Source: Hyperoodon ampullatus
Lineage: Eukaryota; Chordata; Mammalia; Artiodactyla; Ziphiidae
DNA length: 64,000 nt
Assembly (NCBI GenBank): GCA_949752795.1
Contig: OX457061.1
Coordinates: forward strand, 32,926,425 to 32,990,424
Direction of reading: 5' to 3'
Shown: positions 43,891-55,864 of the stretch, one piece after another
Layout of the letters: every line of letters starts with the position of its first letter
Numbering within the stretch: position 1 is the first letter of the stretch
Notes under the pieces: generated by a model
Seen by the model: only the letters and a program-made list of their open reading frames with translations
Databases searched by the model: none
What the model was told of the DNA's origin: nothing
Made by a program: the position numbers and the translations under genes

Positions 43891-44475
43891 AAAAATAATA
43901 ATTAAAAATATGACAAAGTAAAATGACTTGAATGCTTCTTAGTTCTTGAAACCCAGAGTGTTGATATAACAATAATCTATTCTAAAAATGTCTTCAGGCA
44001 GAGCAGAGCTTTTCCAGTTGGGGAAGGGAAGAGGTCATGGTAGAACTTTCTAGAAAGGGCCAAGCTCTGAGGAGGTGGGTTGGTCAGCTGGGTTGGCAGT
44101 GATGGGGCTGGTGAGTTCTAGAACCAGACTGGGGGGATTTTAAAAAGAGTCCTTCATGATCTGTGGAAGTGAAATTGCAGTAACAGTTAGTAGGCCTATC
44201 TGTACATCAGGATGCAAAAGACTGGCCTTTGTCAGGAATGAAGCCATCCATATCCCTTTTATTCCTGGCCTCCCTTTATAGGTAGTTCTCCCCTGAGACA
44301 TCTTAGCTGAACTTTTGGTAAAGGCAGAGCTAGAGGAAATTTTCTTTTTTTTTTTTTTTTAAATAAGCCTCCATATTTTTATAACTCTTGCTCTTTTACA
44401 ACTCTTGCTAAATTTCTGTTATCAGGAGCTGAGAGATTTCATGGTTCTCATTTGTTGCCGAACTAGAGAGTTTGC
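43891..44475. other. Unique sequence; poly(T) at 44345
   Basis: No gene recognised. A 16-T run at 44345-44360 lacks a recognisable body. Confidence 0.35.
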
Positions 44476-44479
44476 CTTT

Positions 44480-44600
44480 CCTGCCTCTTACCCTTGTTGG
44501 TGTTGACCTTGGGCGAATGACTCAGTCTGAGTCTCATTCTTTTCACCTGTAAAATGGGAGTAATTATATCTACCCAGCCAACGCTAGGGCAATGCTTTTC
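44480..44600 (+). repeat. MIR SINE relic
   Basis: 'gaccttgggcgaatgactca', 'ttttcacctgtaaaatggga'. Confidence 0.8.
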
Positions 44601-45135
44601 CAATGCTCTGTGGTAAAGAACCGGGGTTTAAAAAATTTATTAATTTATCTTCATTAAACATTTTTAAAATTCATCAGAGACCAGTACTAGAATGCAGCCT
44701 GTGCCAGATGCAACCTGCATTCAACACTCAAACAGACCCTGTTCCGTGAAAGAGTCCGCTAATTATGTGCTTGAATATCACAGCCATGTCAAAGCATTTT
44801 AAAGGTTTCTAATCACTCACTTCCATTTCTGTATTTATGGTGAGCTGAAAACAGTTTGTGGCCCAGTGTGGAACCGTGGACCATACTGTTTAGAGGTCTT
44901 GTGAAATCCGTTCGTGATGACCCACGGATAGGGCTTTGGGAGCAGAGGGTGCCTTGTTTGGAACTTGTGCGTGTGATCTGTGTTTATGAGGTCATAATGG
45001 GATGCCAGTCTCTGGGTTCCTGAACATTATTAACTCTTTATTCAGCTTTTCTGGCACTGACTTCATAATTTCTGCTGTGTCTCTTTCTCATCACCAGTGG
45101 CTTTGGTGCTGCATCTCGCACTGGAGGTTAACATG
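44601..45135. other. Unique AT-rich sequence
   Basis: No gene recognised. Might contain an unidentified old repeat around 44640-44900. Confidence 0.35.
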
Positions 45136-45139
45136 TCTG

Positions 45140-45350
45140 CATTCAGAGGCTGCAGGTTTTAGAGTCAGGCAGCTCCGAGCTTGAGGCTTGGCTCTGCCAC
45201 TTTCTAGCTGTGGGATGTTGGCAGTTGTTTAATCATGCCTCAGCTTCCTCATTTATGACAGACTGCCATAGATACTCAGCTGGCAGTTACCGTGAGAATG
45301 ATATGACCTGGTGTGTGAAAAAATGCTTTGTGTCCAGTAGGTACCCAATA
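45140..45350 (+). repeat. MIR SINE relic, near full length
   Basis: 'ttttagagtcaggcagctcc', 'ttggctctgccactttctag', 'cctcagcttcctcatttatg' and 'gtaggtacccaataaa' in order. Confidence 0.88.
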
Positions 45351-45488
45351 AAGTGGCTCCCTTTGCCCTTGTACCCTGACTATATTTTTTCCTATTGTAT
45401 CCTCTGAGGTGTGGAAATCTGGGGAAGTGGCATAGACAAGCAAATAACCAGTGGTGACAGCAACGCCAGAAATCATCATGCCAGTGCA

Positions 45489-45726
45489 TGCCCCCCACAT
45501 TTTTTTTTTTTTTTTTTTTGCGGTATGTGGGCCTCTCACTGTTGTGGCCTCTCCCGTTGCGGAGCACAGGCTCCGGATGCGCAGGCTCAGTGGCCATGGC
45601 TCACGGGCCCAGTCGCTCCGCGGCATGTGGGCTCTTCCCGGACCGGGGCACGAACCCGCGTCCCCTGCATTGGCAGGCGGACTCTCAACCACTGTGCCAC
45701 CAGGGAAGCCCTGCCCCCCACATTTT
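45489..45726 (-). mobile_element. CHR SINE, intermediate subtype
   Basis: ~20-T tail, 'gcggtatgtgggcctctcac', head 'ccaccagggaagccc'. Perfect 15-bp TSD TGCCCCCCACATTTT at 45489-45503 and 45712-45726. Confidence 0.97.
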
Positions 45727-45841
45727 GCTTAGGCCTCCCGAGGAGTCAGAAGCAAACCCGTAGGTGACCCAAGTGCCTAAGCCCTTCCCTTCCATGGCCT
45801 CCCTGCCTGAAGGGAGCCCTGGAACCCGACAGCATCAAACT

Positions 45842-46053
45842 GGAAAGGCCTCTCTTTTTTTAAAAAAAATTTATTTGGTTATGCCAGGTCTTAGTTGCGG
45901 CAGGTGGGCTCCTTAGTTGTGGCATGTGAACTCTTAGTTGTGGCATACATGTGGGATCTAGTTCCCTGACCAGAGATCAAACCCGGGCCCCCTGCATTGG
46001 GAGCATGGAGTCTTATCCACTGCGCCACCAGGGAAGTCCCCGGAAAGGTCTCT
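45842..46053 (-). mobile_element. CHR SINE, internally repeated subtype
   Basis: Same ~190-bp subtype as 27614: three imperfect 'ttagttgtggcatgt' units between the tail and the tRNA-like part. TSD GGAAAGGCCTCT at 45842-45853, one mismatch at 46042-46053. Confidence 0.93.
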
Positions 46054-46239
46054 GTTGATGGGGAACATTTTGTACAGGTCCTGTTAGTTGCCTGGACTTT
46101 GCCTACTCCCCCTTTCTTCTCTGCTAACAAAACCACAGTTGGATCGTGGAAGGTGTTTATCTCCAGTCAAATGTCATTCATTTACTTAGTTACAGTAGTT
46201 AGTAATCCCACTTTCCCTCTTCAGCAATGGATTTTAGGG

Positions 46240-47105
46240 CAGGTGTATCATCTACTATGGTTTAAGAGATAGAAGTAAAGAGGGTGCTGAATGGAGGCAT
46301 CTGGAAAGGTTTCTTCAACTCTTCAAAAGGGGAAAACTAGAAGATTCAGTCTCTCTAGATGTTGTCCTGTTCAGGTGTGATGGCTGGAACTATAGCAGCC
46401 CTCTTGTGACCATAAAGGGAGTCAGTCTGGGAGCAAAGTTAATATATTGAGACATGGAAGAATTCTGGATCCTTGATGAAGTTGTCAAATCAACCTTGAA
46501 CTCACCCTACCTCTCATTATCATGTTATCTGAATTGGGGAAGATGGATTTGTCATCATTGTGCTAGCATTCTGTATCAAAATCTCAAATAAAATGTGAGG
46601 AAATGGGGTTTTTGGTATCCTGCGATACTGAAGGCAGAGTGATGTTTGAGGATTCCTGAGTGCAGACTCTGCTTTCTTCCTGCAGGTGAGGAAATGGACT
46701 CACTCATGATTGGTTTGAATACTCCCTTGAACAGAAGCCATAGATGTTAGGGTAAATTCCTCTAGTCTAGTGACATAAGCCATGAATAAGAAAGGTGAGT
46801 GACACAGCCCTTTAAGTGTCATGAGAAGTTTAGCAGAAGCCTCACTGAGACATGTGCTCTGATCTACACCTGCCTGGTGTGGTTATTCTGAGTTCAATAA
46901 GATTCTCTACCTTTGGGTGATGAAACTGAGGACTTACTTTAATGGGCGCTCATGTATAAAACTGTGTGTGGGTGGGAGGGATCTCTTCTGTAACTTACCT
47001 GAAACCTCTGTAGTTGCTGTATTTGAGATCATACTTTTCCTAATTCTTTAAGCCACTTTAAATTGGGTGGCTTATTTGTCGCTGTTGAAAACACCCTAAT
47101 TAATA
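46240..47105. repeat. Possible degenerate LTR or other old repeat
   Basis: 'tgatggctggaactatagca', 'cctcttgtgaccataaaggg' and 'taagccactttaaattgggt' near the end resemble an old mammalian LTR. Neither family nor boundaries are secure. Confidence 0.3.
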
Positions 47106-47168
47106 AATGTTCTTTAAACTGTGGGTGCTTGACCGGAGTCAAGCAACCCTAGGATTAGGGACATAGAG

Positions 47169-47318
47169 AAAGGATGTGCTTTTTTTTTTTTTTTTGCCAC
47201 GCCACGTGGCTTGCGGGATCTTTGTTCCCCAGCCAGGGATTGAACCTGGGCCCCGGCAGTGAAAGCTGAGTCCTAACCACTGGACTGCCAGGGAATTCCT
47301 GCAAAGGATGTGCTTTTT
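47169..47318 (-). mobile_element. CHR SINE, short subtype
   Basis: 15-T tail, 'gccacgccacgtggcttgcg', head 'ctgccagggaattcc'. TSD AAAGGATGTGCTTTTT at 47169-47184 and 47303-47318. Confidence 0.96.
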
Positions 47319-47384
47319 AAATTCAGCTTTAAGTTTTCACAGTGAATCCTAAAGATAACCAGGCTCATGTCTGAAAATGATCTA

Positions 47385-47520
47385 GTCCACCTACTCATTC
47401 ATTCATTCATTCATTCGAACCTGTTGCCTTCCTCCCAAATGCCAGCCTCTGGGAACAAGATGGAGACAGGGGCCTCCAGTGGGTAGTTATGTTCCAGTTG
47501 ACAAACACTCTGGCTGCTCT
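47385..47520 (-). repeat. L2 relic (antisense) with (ATTC)n
   Basis: (CATT)n at 47396-47416 followed by 'aatgccagcctctgggaaca', in antisense L2 3'-end order. Confidence 0.55.
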
Positions 47521-48019
47521 ATGTGCCAAACTCCCTTATAAGCTTCTCAATACCTCAGAGACCACACATGTGTCATTTCAATGTTTTTAAGTCATCTGAG
47601 TTGTGTCAGGGAAGGAGAGATTTGTTTCAACTGTCATTAGAAAATCTAGGTTTGTATGGCACTGCTTTCAATAAATGTGTCCATTGAGTTGGCCACAGTG
47701 GGAAATGAAAGAGCCGCATCTTGTGTTTACATAGTTAAAAAAGAGAAATAATCACATCGAGGTATGAAATAGTTAGGTATACATGACATATCTGGGTCTC
47801 AGATCATTTACGTAGAATGATTATTGGTACTCAACTGAGCATCTGTCCAGCTTTATGACCCACCCTAGTAACAGTGGTGATAATCTTCAATTCTTCTGTA
47901 CACGTTCCAACATGCTTTAACTGGCTCTTAACTCCTTATCTGCAAAGCATTGCAGAAGATAACAAATAAATCTAATCTTCAGGAAAATGTCTTTACAGGT
48001 GGACAGGGATAATCATATC
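47521..48019. other. Unique sequence
   Basis: Repeat-free to my eye, including 47620-47800. No gene recognised. Confidence 0.4.
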
Positions 48020-48497
48020 AAGGCTGCAGGCTTTACTATTTACAATAGCCAGGTCATGGAAGCAACCTAAATGCCCATCGACAGACGAATGGGTAAAGAA
48101 GATGTGGTACATATATACAACGGAATATTACTCAGCCATAAAAAGGAACGAAATTGGATCATTTGTAGAGACGTGGATGAATCTAGAGACTGTCATACAG
48201 AGTAAAGTAAGTCAGAAAGAGAAAAACAAATATCGCATATTAACACATATATGTGGAACCTAGAAAAATGGTACAGATGAACCAGTTTGCAGGGCAGAAA
48301 TTGAGACACAGATGTAGAAAACAAACGTATGGACACCAAGGGGGGAAAGCCGTGGGGGCGTGGGGATGGTGGTGTTATGAATTGGGAGATTGGGATTGAC
48401 ATGTATACACTGATGTGTATAAAATGGATGACTAATAAGAACCAGCTGTATAAAAAAATAAATAAAATAAAATTCAAAAAAAAAAGGCTGCAGGCTT
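48020..48497 (+). mobile_element. 5'-truncated LINE-1 insertion with TSD
   Basis: ORF2 tail open from about 48037 to the TAG at 48261-48263, then the 3' UTR type shared with 104 and 12694, then an A tail. Perfect 15-bp TSD AAGGCTGCAGGCTTT at 48020-48034 and 48483-48497. Confidence 0.95.
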
Positions 48498-49504
48498 TGA
48501 GCTTGTGATCGATTTCTGGGGAGAAATGAATTTGTGATTTGGGGGAATAAATCTGTTTTTTTGTCATGAGCTAGTGACTAGCATTCTTGTGATAGTATAA
48601 TTCCCAGGACATGGGTCTTCGTCTCCACCTCTCTGGAACTTGTGTTTTTGCTTCTCAGAGGAGTGCCCCCATTAAGATCTGGTCCTTCTTTCTCATCCCC
48701 TACATCCATCCCTGCAAGTTGAGACTCAGAAAGAGTAGTTGGAAACAAATAAATAAAAAAGAGTGGTTGAAGGGCCTTTGGGGCATGGGGGATGGTGATT
48801 TTGACCTTGACCATGTGCAGACATGCTGTTTATTCTGCTTTCCTTCAAGCTCAGGCAAGGAAGCCAGCTGGGTAGAGAGATGGCATGAGGCCTGTGTATG
48901 TTCATTGTGGGGGCACCCACGGAGGGGTGGAAGGCAGGAGACTTGACTCCACCCTGCTGGGCAGAGCTGGGGCTGGTTGCAAGGAACAAGGCTTCTTGGT
49001 AAGTGCAGGGCCCTCGCTCTAGACCGCTTGACCATTGCTCACTCTCTCTTTAGTTACGTTTTACCCATATTGCTTCTACCACACAATGCACGGTTTATTA
49101 TATTTCCATTCACTACAACACAGGTTGGGCTCAGTGAGAGAAATGAATCAGATGCGAGTCTGCATAGGACTCAGGAACTAGTGGGGGAGACTGACAGCTA
49201 GGCGTCCCCTGAAAGCTCAGTATCTAGGTGTCTCCCAAGTGTGATACACAGGTGCTGGGGGAGCACAGAGATGGGGCCCCTACCGAGTCATGAGAAGTCA
49301 TGATGATTTGGGGGAGCAGCTACGGGTTCAGTGTGAGTGGAGCCGAGTGTCCAAGTGCTCAGAGTAGCAAGAGGGGCGGCTGGGAGGGAGGGGCTCTGTG
49401 GTTGACATTGTTTTTACAGCCCAATGTCTTACAGTATTTTATTCCAAATCTTGTCGTTTTGCACAACTCCACGTTTCCTGTTTATTGTTAAATCCACTTG
49501 TAAG
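48498..49504. other. Unique sequence
   Basis: Open frames of about 110 codons on both strands at 48611-49035 overlap each other and have no domain pattern. No gene recognised. Confidence 0.4.
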
Positions 49505-49900
49505 GAGATAAGAAGCACTGTTTAAAAAAAAAAACAAAACCCTGGATCCATACACCTTCCACATCACCTGTTTATTTTTGCACCTCCCTTCCTGTACTTA
49601 TCCATGTGTGTTTAGATTTTGATTACAGGTATGTATTTGTCTTTAAACATAAGTGCAATCCATACAATGTTTTATCCTGCCTTTGTTACTTGACATTATT
49701 TGGGGACAGTTTTCTAAATCTTTATCATTTTCTCAGACTGCAGTAACCACTTTGTGGCTATGGCCTTATTCACTTAAAGACCTCGATTTTGGAACAGTTT
49801 TGTTTGCAAGGACTATCTGTGTCTCTATCATTTAAAATAGTTCTTTTGAGTTGCCTTTTTGGAATAAATTGTCAGGAGAGGGGGTCTGGGGTCAAAGGGT
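49505..49900 (-). mobile_element. Old L1M 3' end (antisense), tentative
   Basis: 'ttttatcctgcctttgttac', 'ggggacagttttctaaatc' and the terminal 'ggggtctggggtcaaagggt' fit an antisense L1M 3' UTR. Confidence 0.55.
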
Positions 49901-50260
49901 GGTCAGCCTGTATTTATTGAGCACCTGCTGTGTTCTAGGCTGTGTTTAGGAGCGAGAGACACAACAGCTAGGGGAGCTGAATAGGACAGACATGTCCCTG
50001 TCCTCCTCAAGCTTGCCTTCATTCCCCTCGGGGAGACAGAACAAAGGGATAAATAAGTAAGGGAGATAATTATGGACTGTGGCGATATGCCGTGAACGTG
50101 TGAGCAGAGAGATGGGATAGAGAAGAATTGGCGGAGTCCACTTGGGTAGATTTCCTGGAAGCCACTCCGAGAAAGGGTCATTTGATCTGAGACCTAGAAA
50201 ATGAGAGTGATCCAGGCAGAGGGAGGGAGCACGTGCAAAGCGCACACGCCTCCACACGTC
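49901..50260 (-). repeat. L2 LINE relic (antisense)
   Basis: 'gtatttattgagcacctgct', 'gacatgtccctgtcctcctc', 'gcagagggagggagcacgtg' in antisense L2 order; one of the longer L2 relics. Confidence 0.8.
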
Positions 50261-51055
50261 AGGCGAACTTGACCTGTGAGCGGGGTGCAGCATACAGATG
50301 GCCAACTCTTTTCAGTGTAATCAATTGCTCCAAAAATCTGGATGTTGTTTGGTGCAAGTTTTGATCCTGCTCTCTCAAAGCCTGGATAACCTCCTGAAGG
50401 GTCTACTTTCGTCCCTCCTCAATCAGTTTGCCACCCAACAGCCAGCATGAATGTGTAAAGGTGGATCATGTGTGAGTTGCAAGTCAGAGAAACTCTGTCT
50501 CAAATTTGGTTGAGGGGAAAAAAGAAAAAAAACATCTTGTGGCTCACATAGGGGAGAAATTCAGGTACACCTGGATCCTGGGGCTCAAACAATAGCTGCA
50601 GGATTCATTCTCAGCTCTGCTTTACTCTGGGCTGGCTTTATTCCGAGGCATGTTCTCCTCTTGTTGTGATGAGATGGTCACCAGCAGTAGCTCACGTTTA
50701 CATCTTTACCAACAGTTCTGAGGAAGTTTTTTTTTTTTGAAGTCTTATTTATTGGCCCAGTTGAGTAGCATGGTGTCCAGGCTGGGGCGTAGGTACATGA
50801 GTGAGTTGGTTGGGATGATGGGGGGTAGACAGAGGCAGGGAATGATGACCCAAGCGTGGATTTTGCATGCATTTCTGGTGCTAGGAGCGGGGTCAACCCA
50901 CCCAAACCTCACGGGATGAGAATACTGGAAGGGTGGTTATTCAAAGGAAAATGATGTTCTGCTGGCAGAAGAAGGGAGTGGGAGGCTGGGCAGGTAAAAA
51001 CAAATGGTCTCCATCAACATCCACGTCTATGTTGACATTTACCTCTATATCCATG
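50261..51055. other. Unique sequence
   Basis: No gene or clear repeat recognised. Confidence 0.4.
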
Positions 51056-51485
51056 GAAAGATTCTTCTCTCTGACTCATACTCCAGTCACACTGGCCTCC
51101 TTCCTCATCCAGGACCCCTGAACTCTTTAGCACCTCCAACTCTTGACATGTGCTCCCTCCTTCTGCCTGGAATGCTCTCAGAAAGACTGGCTCATTTTCA
51201 TCCTTTAGCTTTTGGTCCATATGACCATTTCTCAGAAGCGTGTAGAGCTACCCATCCAAGTGGACTCCCACAATTATTTTCTATCCCATCACCTTGTTTC
51301 TCTTTTTCATGGCACTTCTCCCAGTCTCTAATTATCTCGTTTATATCTTTGTTTAACCCTTTGGTCTTTGGCGAGGACAGGGACTGTGACCATCCTATTA
51401 ACTGCTGTGACTCTAGCTCACAAACAGCCTGGGACATATCAAGTGCCCATTACGCAGGTGTTGAGTAAAGGAATGAATAGATGGA
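51056..51485 (+). repeat. L2 LINE 3' region (sense)
   Basis: 'tgctccctccttctgcctgg', 'ctgactcatactccagtcac', 'cttctcccagtctctaatta', 'ttggcgaggacagggactgt' and a terminal 'gttgagtaaaggaatgaata' make a long, well-ordered L2 3' region. Confidence 0.85.
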
Positions 51486-52987
51486 CATTGTTAGTTTCTC
51501 CAGTCTTCCTAGACTGTGATGGAGTCACTGGCTTACATCGTGTAGATTTAGTCCAGGGGTTCCAAGGCCCTAGACCAGGAGCCACCAGAGCTTTGACTTC
51601 AAAAGTTTCAGTTCCCAGCTCTGTTCCTTTCCACCTGGGACAAGCCAGCAGATCTTTCTGGACTTTAGTTTCCTCTTCTATAACATCAGCACAGAGACCC
51701 TTACCTCTTGCAGGGGGTGAGAATCAAGAGTGATGTGGGCTGTGGAGGGGTTTTGTGATCTTGAAAGTGTTATGCAATTTTGTTTTTGCCAATAGACTGC
51801 TGAGCTCTCTGGGTGCAGAATTTCAATCCACATCTGCTTTGTACACTTTCCTCTCCCTCTTCCTCATGGGTCTGGTTTCTAGCTCTCATTTATATCCTTA
51901 TTTGTTAAACAATTTATTTGCCAAAATAGTCACCGAGTAGTTGTACTCTCCCAGCCCCAGTGCTAGGAGCTGGGTTATGATGGTGGAGAAGGCTTGCTTG
52001 AGCAGTCACATGTGTGTGTGCATGTGTGCATGCCTGTGTCTCTGTATGTGCATGTGCACGTGTGTGGGCATGTGATGTGCATACTGGGGCGAGCAGGAAT
52101 GAAGGACCTCCTCCCTAGCCCCAGCCTCCAAACTTCAGGTCTTCTCAGACATTATTCTACCTGTTTATTTACAAAAAGCTGGGGGCCTCTGGCTTTCAGT
52201 GATAACTGTATGTGCAAAGAACTGGCAGGTCATCAACCGTAATATTTTTTTCAATTAAAACATGAAAATGCCCTTCAAAGGTACAGAATTAATAATACCA
52301 GGAATGGAAGTCACTAGGTTTCTAACTTGGTGTGGACACAATGGCCTGCTTCTTCCTTCTTTCTCCCCAGAGGCCCAGGGTATTGGGCAACTTCAGGCCA
52401 ACCCTTCTGACTCTTCCTCATTTGGCCAGGACGCTTGTGGAGTGGGAAGCCGTCTTCCAGGACTCTTCATGTGGACAATCTGTACACAGTCCTCGATTTC
52501 GTCACTGCCTTTAAGGGCTCGGAACCCTCCAAGTGTGCTTTCAGCTGGGTAATCTTCATACTTTTGAATGCTCTGTTCTCACAGTGTCTGTGCCCAATAA
52601 TTTGGTGTAAAACACTAGAGGTTTTGTCAGATGTCACCTTAGCTTTCTGGTGAAGACTTAAAGAATATCTGCTCAGCTGAGGCTGGCACTGTCATCCTCC
52701 TGGATAGTTTGGTGATTGGCTTTGGGGATGTGAGCTTCGCACTGGGGCCTCTCTGAAATCTCCATACTGAGGCATTGATGGGAAAAAGAAAACATTCTCA
52801 GAGCCAGTTGAAGGGTCAAGAAGAAAGAGTGTTTTTATTTGCTCTGAACCTGTTCTTTTCTGTCAGCTCCATTCACCCATGCATCATTTGGTGGCTGCCA
52901 TGCTCTGCTTCTTTGGCTCATGAATACTTTCTAGAACATTTCTCAGTTGACCTCTGTTCTAGATGTGTTCCCTATCAGGCTGCAGTT
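51486..52987. other. Unique sequence with a GT-rich patch at 52005-52082
   Basis: The patch mixes tgtgtg, catgtg and tgcatg words in mostly alternating purine-pyrimidine order. No gene recognised in the remainder. Confidence 0.4.
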
Positions 52988-53135
52988 CCCATCTGTGAAG
53001 CTTTGTTTTTGCTTTTGACCACGCCATGTGGCTTGCGGGATCTTAGTTCCCCGACAAGGGATTGAACCTGTGCCCCCTGCAGTGGAAGCACAGAGCCCTA
53101 ACCACTAGACAGCCAGAGAAGTCCCCCATCTGTGA
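52988..53135 (-). mobile_element. CHR SINE, short subtype, at the edge of an LTR
   Basis: Short tail, 'gaccacgccatgtggcttgc', degenerate head 'cagccagagaagtccc'. TSD CCCATCTGTGA at 52988-52998 and 53125-53135. The right TSD includes the first bases of the MLT2-type LTR. Confidence 0.92.
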
Positions 53136-53663
53136 TGGTTAATTTGATGTGTCCACTTGACTGGGCTAAGGGATGCCCAGATGGCTGGTAACGCATGATT
53201 TCCGGGTGTCTGATTTCTGGGTGCCTCTGAGGGGGTCTCCAGAAGAGATGAGCATTTGAATGGGTAGCTTGAATGAAGAGGGTAATTTTCACCAGTGCTG
53301 GTGGGTATCACCCAATCCCCTGGGGCCCTGAATAGACCAAGAAAGGGGAGGAAGGACAAATTCTCTCTCTGCTTAAGCTAAGACATCTATCTTCTGCCCT
53401 TGGACCTCGGTGCTCCTGGTTGTCAGGCCTTTAGCCTCTGACAGGGATTCATGCCATTGGTCCCCAATCCTCAGGCCTTCGGACTTGGACTGGATTACAC
53501 CCTTGGCTTTCCTGGGTCTCCAGTTTGCTGACAGTAGACTGTGGAACTTCTTGGCCTCCATAACTGCATGATCCAATTCCTAGAATAAATCTCCTCTTCT
53601 ATATGTACCTTTATATAGATATCTCCTATTGGCTCTATTTCTCTGGAAACCCTGACTAACACA
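53131..53663 (+). mobile_element. MLT2-type ERVL solo LTR
   Basis: About 530 bp, starting TGTGATGGTTAATTTGATGT and ending GACTAACACA (TG...CA). It has 'gatgcccagatggctggtaa', 'tgaatagaccaagaaagggg' and 'gcctccataactgcatga' between, the layout of ERVL MLT2 LTRs. Flanks CCATC and CCACC are a 4/5 target duplication. No internal viral genes lie next to it, so it is a recombined solo LTR. Confidence 0.88.
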
Positions 53664-53831
53664 CCACCTCTGAGCTTTCTCTCGCTCCTGCCCCCCTCAT
53701 AATTATCCATTTATTTAGGTTATTCCAGCTTGGTCCGTGGCATTCCCTCAGGACTTGTCTCGGATTCCATCCTCTGGGCCTCTGACGGGATCCTCCAACT
53801 CCAGTAACGCCCTCCAGGCTGCACTCCTTAG

Positions 53832-53980
53832 CCTATTTCTGTTTTTTTATTTATTTAGGCCAAGCCACGTGGCTTTCAGGATCTTGGTTCCCAGACCGGG
53901 GATTGAACCCAGGCCCTTGGCAGTGAAAATGCCGAGTCCTAACCACTGGCCCACCAGGGAATTCCCTCCTAGGTCTGTTT
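53832..53980 (-). mobile_element. CHR SINE, short subtype
   Basis: T/A-rich tail, 'gatcttggttcccagaccgg', head 'ccaccagggaattccc'. Imperfect TSD (CCTATTTCTGTTT at 53832-53844, CCTAGGTCTGTTT at 53968-53980). Confidence 0.9.
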
Positions 53981-54949
53981 AGTTAGCTCATGCTGGACAC
54001 GGATGCCGGCTCTGGACCTGGCCAGGGCACTGGTGGTTTGTTTTATCTGGTTGGCTCGCACGGGGTTCCTTGCTCTTCTGAGGGTTTCGTCTTCCTGGAA
54101 TTCTGGAGGCCTGGATCTCTCACCTCTCACCCCCAACAGGTGTCCAGCATGACTGTTGCCAGTCCCGGAGCAGTAAAACAATTCTTCAGCGCTATAAATT
54201 CCAGGGCTCACCTGCTGAAGGTCAGTGTGTTCAGAGATGTTTTTACAGCCCGTAAACAGAACAGCCATTTACAGTGGAGCTCATTGGATCGTAAATTATT
54301 TCACCGATAGCACCAGCCCCTTATTCACAGAGAAATGGGGGGAAATTTCACATCCACTCTGCACAGTGAGAAAGTGCAGTTCCGGTTTTACCCATGGGCT
54401 TCCTATCATTCTACTGATAAATTATTTGTTTTCTTTCCCTGGCCTGTTATTTAACATTGGCATTTTGGCTTATAGGCCCAAACCATATTTGCCAGGTCAT
54501 TTTCCCTTGCTATAACTGCAGCCTTTGAGAGGTACTTGTTTGGCCCAAGTTGGCCATGTGAAGGGTAGTTCCTAGACCTGAGGCTACATCAGTGACAAGT
54601 CGTGAACTTTGGAACTTCTGGGTATTCCAGGCACTGATGGGGATGGCTTCTGTGCCCCATTCTGCTATGGGGTGACTTCTGGGAGCCGTGGTCAGTACTA
54701 CCATAGGTGAAGGCTGGGTGTTCCTGCCTCACAACTGTGCAGAAGAAAAGCCCCCATTCACCTGCCAGCATGTGTATTCTGCTGGGTGGCACCTTGTGCT
54801 TTCTTCCGCTTGTCCTTCAAGCTGGGCCTAGACACTGGAAACTTGGGAGTAAGGACTGAAAAATTACACGTCAGGGATGTGGGTGTCTGACAGCCCCCAG
54901 GGAGTGGAAAGGCCACTGGATAGAATATCAACCAGACACGCATTTGAAA
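53981..54949. other. Unique sequence; repeat-free core at 54130-54350
   Basis: The core contains 'cagcgctataaattccaggg' and 'cgtaaacagaacagcc', with no repeat recognised. Flagged for conservation testing; no exon recognised. Confidence 0.35.
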
Positions 54950-55100
54950 CCTGAGTCTGCTATGCTCCAGCTGAGTTCACTTGGGCTCGTTACATCCTCT
55001 CTGGGCCTCAGTTTCTTCATCTGTAAAATGGGCCCAGTAGGGTCTACCACAGGGGAGAGGTGACATGAGATGCCTGTGAAAGAGCCCAGTGTGTTGTAGG
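54950..55100 (+). repeat. MIR SINE relic
   Basis: 'gggcctcagtttcttcatct' followed directly by 'gtaaaatgggcccagtaggg', with the MIR head before it. Confidence 0.85.
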
Positions 55101-55864
55101 AAGAGAACTGAGCTGCTCAGGCCATGCTCAGTCTCTCAGGAAGCCCTTCGGGGCTACTCAATAGTTCCTCTTCCTCTCCCCGTCATTGAGAACTGACAGA
55201 CTGGAGAAGATAATGGACACTGCCCAGAGCCCCAGTGTGCGTGAGCCTGGTCTTGATGTGAGCCGCACCAGGACGCAGGAGGGCTCACACAATGTGAACA
55301 GGTAGCTGGCCACTGCCCCACGGAGCTGTACTTTGGAGGCGGAATCAGAGCCCATCACAAGCCTCCTCACTGCTCTTCTGCTGTGAGAGCTCTTCCTGAT
55401 TACAGGCTTGCCCACGGTTTGGGTTGAATGAGTTGGGGGTTTGGGGAGAATCATTCTGGGCAAAGAATGTCTCTTCCTGGGCAACCGATGTCTAACTGCC
55501 TCTAGACAGACAGCAGCTGGGTGAGAGGCATGCAGACTCACCGGGCTATCAAGAGAACAGCTGCTGGCCCTTCTGGCCGAATCAGCCTCCTAGCCCTTGT
55601 GGAAGGCGCCAGAGGCTTGTAAAATACCAGGATATTTCTGTAGGCGTTTGCAGTAAAGGGCTTCCATCCAAGACTGGTTTGGGTCTGGGGATTTCTCACT
55701 TCCCCTTCTTCCTGAGCAAATGAATCAGATCCACTGGAGCTTCTTCTAGCTGGATCTCCACGTACACACACAGAGAAGAGAGAAACACCCACCACTGCAG
55801 CTGTGATATCTCACTGACTCCCGACAGCAGCCCCTGCCCCTAGGCTGGAGTGGATGGATCCCAG
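55101..55864. other. Unique sequence
   Basis: No gene or clear repeat recognised. Confidence 0.4.

Noticed and set aside
48611..49035. Overlapping ~110-codon frames on both strands
   Set aside because: They overlap each other in antisense, have no domains, and are within the range expected by chance in unique DNA.
53131..53663. Possible intact endogenous retrovirus
   Set aside because: Only one LTR is present and no gag-pol-like frame lies next to it; it is a solo LTR.
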